The notes below the pieces were generated by a model, which worked only from the letters and a program-made list of their open reading frames with translations, made no database searches and had not been told where the DNA came from. The position numbers and the translations under genes are program-made. Source: Sabellastarte sp. h YS-2021 (taxonomy: Eukaryota; Annelida; Polychaeta; Sabellida; Sabellidae). From it: a DNA stretch of 64,000 nt. The stretch covers positions 92,788,537 through 92,852,536 of the forward strand of contig OZ024936.1 in assembly GCA_964017235.1 (NCBI GenBank), read 5' to 3'. This document shows positions 56,460 through 64,000 of this stretch, one piece after another. Position 1 is the stretch's first letter; every line of letters starts with the position of its first letter.

Positions 56460-56513
56460 ATATTAAATCACACATACTCCAGAACTTTAACTGAACAAAA
56501 AGTAACCAAGTAA
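56460..56513 (+). CDS. Candidate terminal exon
   Basis: Acceptor TTTGTTTTTTATGACAG. In phase with the two micro-exons it reads ILNHTYSRTLTEQKVTK and reaches a stop at 56,511-56,513. Three consecutive open, in-phase pieces with good signals support a real 3' gene end. The protein family is unknown. Confidence 0.35.
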   Translation: MLNHTYSRTLTEQKVTK

Positions 56514-57846
56514 CCAAGGAACATTTTATGGAAGATTATGCTGGCAGTACTATTGGTAGAAATAATATATATTTGTTATACTGTTTATATTATATGGTTG
56601 GACAAAATACCCTTCAAAATTGTTTTCGATGTATACTTATTCTAGACTAGTCGTAGATAGAGTAAAATTTGTACAGTTGATACAATATTCTCTATAATTT
56701 TCCTCTATTGTGTCTTTGTGTCTTTAATTGGTACATTGTTTACCTTTTCAAATAAAGTAGGGCCTTTCTTGGCTGTTTGTTTTACAAATGTTTGATCACT
56801 GCAGGAGTTTCTTTGTTCCTCGGCACAATCACGGCAAACCCAGTCACCACTTAAACCTATTTTAACACCATCTTTTGACAGGCATTCTTCACACGTCTTA
56901 GGTCCCATATTCAATGAGCTTCTAATTACCAAATAATCAACTGATTAAAAAAGTACTGAATATAAAATGTCAGACTGTATTTCACCAGAGAAATTGAGAG
57001 TATTTTTGTACATATTCACAAAAATCCTGGTGGTTAGTTTTATCCAATGATATAAAATATCTTCAGCTTTTTTTCCCTTTCCTTCCAACTTCCAAATACA
57101 CTAATGCTCAATTGATTGGTTCTGTTGGGATTTTATTCCACTTCTTTTGGATTGAACTCAAACACAAGTCTAATTCTTTAACCAGATGAGCTAAAGGGAA
57201 TCCCAGTAGCCCAGGTGTTAACAGAACTGACATATGTGAGGATATAAAAAAGATAAATTCTGTAGGGTCATATAAATAATATTAATAAAAGGTAGCAAAT
57301 TGGCCATCTAATGACAGGTTGTCAAATCTGTGTGGCTTCAATTCCCATACCTGATGATGTTGAGGTCCTGTCCCAATATGACCCTGGCTGTTCAATGTGA
57401 CGAAAACTTTGACTTATCAACCCATACAAGGTTTGTGGTTTGTTTCCAAACTTGTTGAGTCGCTGGTTGCTTCTCAGTTAAATTATGATGTCACTTAAGT
57501 TTAATTGATAATAAGAATCTCTCAGTATCCGAGGTTGCTAATACAAGTAAAACCATACTGTTAACTATATAAAATGAAGTTCATCTCTTTCTGTGAAAAG
57601 ATGAAGCCACAGCTGTAGTATTGGTTTCTTCTAAATTATTTATAATCCTGGTGTGGTATCGCTGACCTGGTGCTAAGTCTTACCTCCCTGATTGGTGTGA
57701 GTATACTGAGACTGGTTCTACACTTTCTGGCACTAGTGTAACCAAAGGTTAAGTTTTCGTGAATTGGATGACATCATCATGTTTAGTTTTTGCTCTTATG
57801 CTGACGACAGGCTAATGTGAGGGCTACTGAAATCTTGAATTAAGAC
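56514..57846. other. Mostly non-coding
   Basis: Apart from the zinc-ribbon-like frame at 56,705-56,932 nothing was recognised. Confidence 0.4.
56705..56932 (-). CDS. Short zinc-ribbon-like frame
   Basis: 75 residues with CEECLSKDG, GDWVCRDCAEEQRNSC: two C-x2-C pairs about 15 residues apart, as in zinc ribbons or PHD-like fingers, then a basic tail. It could be an exon or an element ORF1 remnant. No family assigned. Confidence 0.3.
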   Translation of the reverse strand: MVIRSSLNMGPKTCEECLSKDGVKIGLSGDWVCRDCAEEQRNSCSDQTFVKQTAKKGPTLFEKVNNVPIKDTKTQ

Positions 57847-58107
57847 TTTAACAGTACCGTTGGGGGCCACGGTGGCAGAGTGGTAACACTCTCGCCTCCC
57901 ACCTCTGCGGCCGGGGTTCGATCCCCGTCATGGCCGTAAGTGGGAAAGCTGGTAGTTGCTTGCCGTTGGTCGGCAGTTTACAGTACAGAACCCTAGCGAA
58001 CTATATGTACTGGTTTCCTCTGCCCTTCAAACTACCCGTCGTGATATGACCTGTACAGTGTTGAAAGCAACGTAAAACCCCAAATAAACAAATTTAACAG
58101 TACCGTT
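57847..58107 (+). mobile_element. tRNA-derived SINE with 15-bp target duplication
   Basis: The head (57,862 on) has box A-like GTGGCAGAGTGG and box B GGTTCGATCCCC, the pol III promoter of a tRNA. A middle part rich in CTGGTTTCCTCTGCCC and a tail GTTGAAAGCAACGTAAAAC followed by A-rich sequence complete it. TTTAACAGTACCGTT is present on both sides (57,847-57,861 and 58,093-58,107), a perfect target-site duplication, so the element is 231 bp and fairly recent. Confidence 0.9.
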
Positions 58108-59638
58108 ACATATATAGGCAAGGTTGCATGATTTAAGCTGAGGAAAAGTGTTGTGTATGTGTTGCCATATAAGGTAATTAAGTTATTGATTTTTATATTC
58201 TGTTGAACTTGTCTAGTTAACACTCGTGTATGTTTCACTCTGCTAGGGTGATCTATTTATAGATTTTGGGAAACCCCCTAAACTGGTTTCTAGAGCCTCC
58301 TCTCTGATTCTGGTGACAGTGGTTATCTTCAAGTTAGTTCTGTCAACTTCTGGCCATTTCCCAAGGAATATATAAGTGCTATACATATGAACATGAGGAT
58401 TACAGATCTTGCCTGCTATAAGAAAAGCTAATTTGGTCTCAGAACTGCAATACTGTGTTATTTACATTTTATTTTGAATTCTTGTTGGAGTGAACTGGAT
58501 ACAGGGTCTGGATTTACCAGCGAATGGATTTGCTGTATTATGGACGTTGTTTACATCTGGACATAGTGTTTGGATCTACCAGGGAGTGGATTTACTATAT
58601 TTTGGATATTGTCCATATCTTGGAGTGGAAAGCCTAGTTGTGTAAACTGTCTGAATATCTGTTGTTGGACATTGAAAGGGTAACAGTATAAGACAGTTTG
58701 TGTTATCGGACATTGAATGGATCACGGGATAGAGATATTTGTGTGTTAGTGGACACTGGACGGATCACAGGATAGATTGCTAGAATTGAACTGGTACAAT
58801 TTCTTTTAATTCCTCATTTTTGAGGTATACCAGTATTTGAACAGTATTTAGCACAGATTTTGGGGTGAAATTTAAATGATAAATTTGTTAATGATTGTTG
58901 GAAGGCATCGTTGGTTGTCCAACAAACCAAGATATAAGTAAAACTGAGCTTGAAAAATGTAAAAATCTCACTAATATTGAGTTAATGAACTTCAATAAAA
59001 TAGATAGTGAAATGTCTTGGTAAACTTGAATCGTTCATAATAATGTATATTAAGAATATTTGTCATATCAAACTAAATAAACATTTCTCATAATAGCAAG
59101 ATTGAGAAATGGTTGTAAATTTAGCATTAGGGAATGTTGACAATGTTAATATTAATAAAAGTTTATAAAATTAGAATTGATAATACAATTACATTAACAA
59201 ATGTTAATAAATGTAGAAACATGTTAAATTTATCAACATTCAAAACATTGAAATTATCAACATTGACAAATGTTGAAATCACAACCATTAATAATGTTAG
59301 TAATGCTAACATCGATAAATGTTTACATGAGTCATGTTGATAAACATTTTGAATCTAAACACCGTACCTGTTTTCAAATTTAAAGCAAATATCAATGTTT
59401 AAAGGTGTATGTTTATCAACCTATGAAATGCTCACTGGGCACAGGCAAAACTGCCTATATTCCGAAAGGGGTATAAATATGTTTCTGATGTGAATGTTTT
59501 CTAAACAAAGCCAGCAGTGAGTTCATAAAAAACTGGTTTCACACATTTTGAAGCATAAAAGATTGCCCATCAAAAATTGGAAGCGGTTCTTGCTAAGGTA
59601 TTTATTTATGATAAGAAACATGTATTCAGTGTAAATAA
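58108..59638. other. Non-coding repeats
   Basis: A GGATACAGGGTC..GGATT(T)ACCAG block is duplicated at 58,495-58,640 (related to 7.4 kb). A TTATCGGACATTGAATGGATCA unit repeats once at 58,690-58,780. 59,130-59,345 is full of AACATTGATAAATGTT-like inverted motifs. Confidence 0.45.
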
Positions 59639-60115
59639 TTAAATCTTGTCTTGTGGGATACTCATATTGTTTTTATATCTAGTTGTATACCCAATCAAGT
59701 CATATACTTTGTAGGGGGGGTTTATTCTGTTTGATAGGAAGGCCCAAATATTGAGAATATGACAAAGGTTACTGAATCCTTGATCCGATTTATCCCTCTT
59801 CAGCAATGCCATATAATTATCAATGCAGTGGTGAAGCTTGATTTCATGTTTGTTCCAAATAAACGCTATTGTAAGTGGAAGTGCCATCGACCCAGCCAAC
59901 ATGATTGCACTATCAAGATAATAGTTTCTTTGGCAATAAATTTCAAATTTCAAACTTTCAGCTGACTCCATGATTCAACTCTAAAATGCTCTCTCAATGT
60001 CCACTTTTGTCATCACTTGATAATCTTTTTTATTAATGGTGTCCAGTGCAATGTCATTAACAGTAGGGAGCTTAAGGGCAAATGTAGAAGCACCAAACTG
60101 TTCCCTGCCAACAAA
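59639..60115 (-). pseudogene. DIRS element E reverse transcriptase (partial)
   Basis: The minus strand reads FGASTFALKLPTVNDIAL then YQVMTKVDIERAF (motif A) at 59.97-60.11 kb, followed by a stop. In the next frame come YYLDSAIMLAGSMALPLTIAF and HHCIDNYMALLKRD, where motif C is C-I-D-N instead of a D-D pair, then GFSNLCHILNIWAFLS and NNMSIPQDKI. This is the RT order of DIRS1-like elements. RNase H and recombinase are absent. Confidence 0.6.
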
Positions 60116-60119
60116 GTCA

Positions 60120-60766
60120 TTGACAAAAACACTGTGAGAGTGAGACAAATTTCATTCCCTCGTCTTTTATCTGTATCCTTCAGATGTGTAAGTAAGGGGA
60201 ACAGAGTAAAGTGCAATCATTAATTTCTTAAAAAGACCCAACATCAGCCCATGCTTAATTTCCAACATGGGGGCTGACTTATTTATTATTCAATCTATCT
60301 GGGTCAGTAACAAAGAAAGGAAACCCAAACTTTTGACATTTTCTCTTATAAGCGTAATCCCTTAAGTAATGCACTCACGCACACTTATGGTATCAGACAA
60401 TAGAAAAACTGTGAATTCTCTTTCACGAATCCACACTTTTCAGCTTCAGAATCCACACTTTTAAGTTTGAGAATTCACATTTTTTAGGCTACAAATCCAC
60501 ACTTTTTAGATTAAAAATGCACACTTTTAAATTGTTTAATTTAATGGCCCTGATTCTACTGTAATCAGGTAAACATAGTCTGACAAGTTTACTGTTGACT
60601 TTTTATAAGAATTGTGTTTTATTAGCCATCATTTTAATAATTTACACTTATAAGCCACAGTAGAACAGATATACATAAAAATGAAGCACTTCACTTTGTA
60701 TAAAAATTATAATCATTTCACAAAAGAAAATATTTGAAACTTGACACCGACTTTAAACAAACAATC
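60120..60766. other. Gap between DIRS E gag and RT
   Basis: No readable gene. Contains the 22-bp minisatellite. Confidence 0.4.
60427..60530. repeat. Minisatellite, ~22-bp unit, about 5 copies
   Basis: GAATCCACACTTTT(T/C)AG-type units start at about 60,427, 60,449, 60,471, 60,493 and 60,515, diverging toward the right. Confidence 0.75.
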
Positions 60767-62581
60767 TTAATAGTTGGAACAAAAATCTCTTTCAACATTT
60801 ATGAGTAATCTTACAATCCTTGGTGTATTTGGTGATGTGCTGCAAGAGGCAGTTTTGCGAGTATCCACAATCAGTTCATGTACATACACAATTAACCACA
60901 AAATAAGCCAGGGGGCTTCTATTTTCTGAAGTTTTCTCGTGAAACTGGGCAAATTACGCTCAACTTTATCACTAACATCCTTAACGACACTGCTATGAAC
61001 ATTGTCAGAACACTCCATATCCTTAAGGGAGATGTATCCAACTGTAATTGTCATTTGTTTTGTTTGTTCTTTCCCCTGAATGAACCATGTTTGGATGTGG
61101 TCAGAGTCTTTATTCCTGCCAATGGTGAAGTTAGATCTGCTGCCAAAGTTTCTTCGTGCGTGCATATTTTGAGACTGGACCAAATGGGGAGACTTATTCA
61201 TGTTTTCAAGAGTGGTAAGGTTGGAAACGGTTGTCACCACAGCCGCCCCAGCTGGAACCCAAACCAAGTTTGGGGAGTGGAGATCCACCTTTGATTTAGC
61301 AATGTCTTCATCTGCTTTGGCAGTAATCTTGTCTTGGAAGAGAGATGTGTGGTGAAGAGGGTTGTTCCTAAGGGCACACCATGTGTCCAGTCTGACGCCT
61401 GGTTTGAGGTGTTCCAAGTATGAGTCACGACGTAAGAGAGGCATGTTAGAAGCCACAAAGATGGCATCAGGAATGTGTTACATCATTTTCTGTTGGAAGG
61501 CTGAAAGATCTCTGAGTTCTGTAAGAACTTGTTTAGTATTTTGGGATGACTTGCCCTTGCTGAGCATATCAGTGAATGAGGTCTTGATGTGATCCTGCAT
61601 GCGATTGTGGACTCTGTTTTCACACCTGTTAAACACAGTTTGGTTTGTTATCACTGTGGCCTCCTTGAATGACTTCTCCAGCTTTTCTCCTGCAAGATAG
61701 ACCTAGAAACCAGGGAGATACAATGGGGCATTTTAACGCCCCTAGTAAAAGTGAAGATAGAAGTGGAGATACTTCACCAGACTGTTGGAAGACTTTCCTG
61801 GGTAAAAGACAGATAGGTCTGTACCTGGGTACATTGCATACCATTTAATCAGAGATTTTGGAGGTTTGATAAATTGATCACTCTGCAATCAGTTTCTATC
61901 AACTGATCTAGGGACATGGCCCTGAACATTGATTTGTTCCAGTTTGGAGCAGAACCAGTCATCTGCACGCATGGCAACCAAAACTTTGTCCCTGGGTTGA
62001 GACCTGCTGCCTGTCCAGGAGATGTCCTGATGAGAAGGGCATACATACTCATGCTCTGGAATAAAGGACCATTTCATGTAAGAATAAGACACACAAAGTG
62101 TCTCACTATAGCTCTGGTCTTCACTGCAGATAGACTCTGAATCGGCTGTTCTGCTATTGAACCAGGGGGAACATCCAAAACATCATCTTAGGATATTGGT
62201 TCCCGGTCTGTAGGACTATAATTTTATGCCTCCAGATCAGATTTCCTGTCTGGGTAGAGGTCAATAAGGGAAGAAACATATCCCTGGTCACCAGCCGGTG
62301 GAGGAGTGGTGTCCAAACTGCTGGCCTGTGAAGTAGGTGCTGGGGTATGACTGGTAGAAAGCACCAGAGTTAAAAAGGTTGTTGCAGGGTATGAAAAATG
62401 GTGCGGTAGAACTTGCAACCTGAATTGGAGTGGCAAAGGTATTCTGAAAAAGGCTGTGAATGGCTGTCTGGTCACCACTGTCAGCCACAGAGGTGAAAAG
62501 AGGTTCCTGGCGATGGTCAGCTGGACTGGCTGAAGTAGGCACAGGAACCAGATGAAAAATTGAAGTCCCTGGTGCACTCAA
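60767..62581 (-). pseudogene. DIRS element E gag
   Basis: The part at 60,767-61,456 has LLRRDSYLEHLKPGVRLDTW and LHHTSLFQDKITAKADEDIA, a block I associate with DIRS1-like gag proteins, then a Ser/Asn-rich basic region. The upstream part to 62,581 is a Ser/Pro/Thr-rich leader (PVPTSASPADHRQEPL) and short broken frames. It differs from gags A-C, so it is a second DIRS family. Frameshifts occur near 61.5-62.2 kb. Confidence 0.5.
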
Positions 62582-62589
62582 TAAATAAT

Positions 62590-63314
62590 TCTTATCCTAA
62601 TAGCACTTTTATAGTGCTTAATCTCTGTCAAAAGACAGACTTTACGGTGCATCACACAAAAACATTGTTCAATATTCATAAACCAGAGACATTGCAGGGG
62701 TCAGCACCACGAAGAAAGCAGGAGGAGATTGGAATTTTAGGGTGGGTATGCTTTTCCAAAGAGGTATGACTTCAACTTTGACCTGAAAGAGGCAAGTGAG
62801 TTTACAGAGCAGACCTCATCAGGAAGGTCATTCCAAATTATAGGTGCGTCATAGGCAAAACTGAGTCCAAAATGCTTTCGAGACTTAAAAACTGAAGCAA
62901 AGTGGGGAACCTCAAGAAATATGCCATCAGATTGACTTTGATGAGTGTTATGTGCACTACATCTGGGTTTCAGGAAGGGTTCAAAGTATTTGGGGTTACC
63001 ACTGTGTATGAACTTATATACAAGCACGGCAGTCTTAAAGATAGAACGGTACTTAATCAGCAACCAATGTAGTGCTTTTCTAACTGGAGTGATGTGTGAA
63101 TACTTGGTGGTGTTAGCAACAATTCTGGCAAGACTGTTCTGAACACATTGAAGTTTGTGCAGATCCAGAGCTGAGAGACCTCTGAACAGAGAGTTACAGT
63201 AATCAAGACGACTTTCGACCAGAGCATTGGCAGCCATAAGAGCAGCTTTATTTGTTAGAAGTCCTCGGAGTCGCTTTAAGATCCTGGACATGAGCAAAAC
63301 AAGCCTTGCAGACC
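62590..63314 (-). mobile_element. L2/CR1-like LINE, 3' end
   Basis: The C-terminal 190 residues of a LINE ORF2 (62,737-63,314): VESRLDYCNSLFRGLS, LHKLQCVQNSLARIV, HWLLIKYRSIFKTAVLVYKF, IIWNDLPDEVC, FRSKLKSYLF. This series of boxes follows the RT in L2/CR1-like elements. The 3' UTR reaches about 62,590. Upstream coding is cut by LINE D. Confidence 0.75.
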
Positions 63315-64000
63315 TTTTTTTTTTAATTGTTTCCCATATCAACAGTATATGTACAAAAAGGATAATTTTTACAGAAGTATTTAAAATTACACATTAAGAA
63401 CATGAAAAAATTCATCAGTAGTATACAAGGTTAAACTCTTAGCACTTATGACATTCTTTCAGTTTTCACATGTTATGCTTTTTAACATTATGAAAAAGTT
63501 TTGAAAAAGTTTTTAGTGATAGTGCTTGGATAGAGGGAATTATGTTTCAACCAGAGGAAGCCATTTTTGCCAAATTTTCTTAAAATTTGCCTCTTGTTTG
63601 CTAAATTTTGAGACAAATGATTGTTCAGTGTATATATCTGAGAATTTGTGCCTGAAAGCCATTATATGCAATCGACTTTTAGATGTGACAGAATCAAATA
63701 TATACTTTTTTGCAGTAATTATTAATGTATTCAACGGAATATTATGTTGGAATCATTGAATTTAATTCTAAATTTTATCTTTTCATAAATAAGGTTTTTC
63801 CAATGAAATCCAAAAATTCCTTGATTCATTACACTGAGCTAATAGATGTAAAATACTTTCGGATGTAGTATTACATCTAGAACAAAGTGGGCTATCTGAC
63901 AACCCTATTTTATGCAAATATTGATTAGTGCCCAAGATTCTATAAAGGATTTTTAGCTGAAACCATATCAAAGAATTATTTTACAGTGTTTTAAAACACA
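63315..64000 (-). mobile_element. LINE D, L1/Tx1-like 3' end (continues past window)
   Basis: A poly-A tail (T run, 63,315-63,324) is inserted in the L2-like ORF. A zinc-binding C-terminus (WFQLKILYRILGTNQYLHKI, then CSRCN..ESILHLLAQC) is at 63,783-63,971. A terminal KYIFDSVTSKSRLHIM piece follows at 63,540-63,734, as in LINE B. The rest lies outside the window. Confidence 0.75.

Noticed and set aside
57862-57940. Stand-alone tRNA gene
   Set aside because: A and B boxes are present, but the sequence continues into a SINE body and A-rich tail with a target duplication and cannot fold as a full cloverleaf by eye.
59134-59340. 68-residue Asn/Thr/Leu-rich frame
   Set aside because: Produced by a low-complexity AACATTGATAAATGTT-type repeat.
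1-64000. CRISPR arrays, bacterial operons, rRNA genes
   Set aside because: No regular short direct repeats with unique spacers and no rRNA-like sequence; the content is eukaryotic repeats.

Overview
The window is AT-rich eukaryotic DNA packed with dead mobile elements. The mix is tyrosine-recombinase (DIRS-superfamily) retrotransposons, L1/Tx1-like and L2/CR1-like LINEs, a tRNA-derived SINE and two Polinton/Maverick virus-like elements. It suggests an invertebrate animal, most likely a lophotrochozoan such as a mollusc; that placement is inference. No complete host gene was found. Only a few possible exons are seen, the best being three short pieces with good splice signals at 55.8-56.5 kb.

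Layout. 1-3.3 kb (+): decayed DIRS element A (gag, pol start, RNase H stub fused to recombinase). 3.3-9.9 kb: non-coding repeats and a possible MITE. 9.97-12.56 kb (-): DIRS fragment D. 14.2-14.8 kb: two unexplained open frames. 15.7-18.9 kb (-): LINE A. 19.1-19.6 kb: AAGGTGACC-rich repeat. 19.66-25.8 kb (-): DIRS C, whose recombinase gene is split by 5'-truncated LINE B (19.99-22.41 kb). 27.0-30.2 kb (-): Polinton-2 remnant (integrase tail, small basic core protein, conserved Polinton protein, penton, major capsid). 30.6-35.2 kb (-): DIRS B. 36.1-37.3 kb: complex satellite. 40.5-53.9 kb (-): Polinton-1, a nearly complete element. 54-59 kb: repeats, possible exons and a SINE with a 15-bp target duplication. 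59.6-62.6 kb (-): DIRS E. 62.6-64 kb (-): L2-like LINE 3' end interrupted by another L1/Tx1-like LINE.

Polinton-1 is the main item. Its genes all lie on the minus strand, nearly touching or overlapping. In order of transcription they are: three unrecognised genes, a penton-like protein, protein-primed DNA polymerase B, a PC4-like ssDNA-binding protein, two tandem deoxynucleoside-kinase-like genes, a zinc-finger/AT-hook protein, DD(E) integrase, packaging ATPase, basic core protein, a conserved Polinton protein, a pVI-like minor capsid protein, major capsid protein, adenain-type protease, and a small Cys-rich LRRNT-like membrane protein. Together these would replicate (PolB), supply nucleotides (kinases), integrate, package (ATPase), build and mature a capsid. 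Nearly every recognised gene carries stops or frameshifts, so this copy looks inactive. The tandem kinases, PC4-like gene and LRRNT-like gene are unusual cargo and the best candidates for something undescribed.
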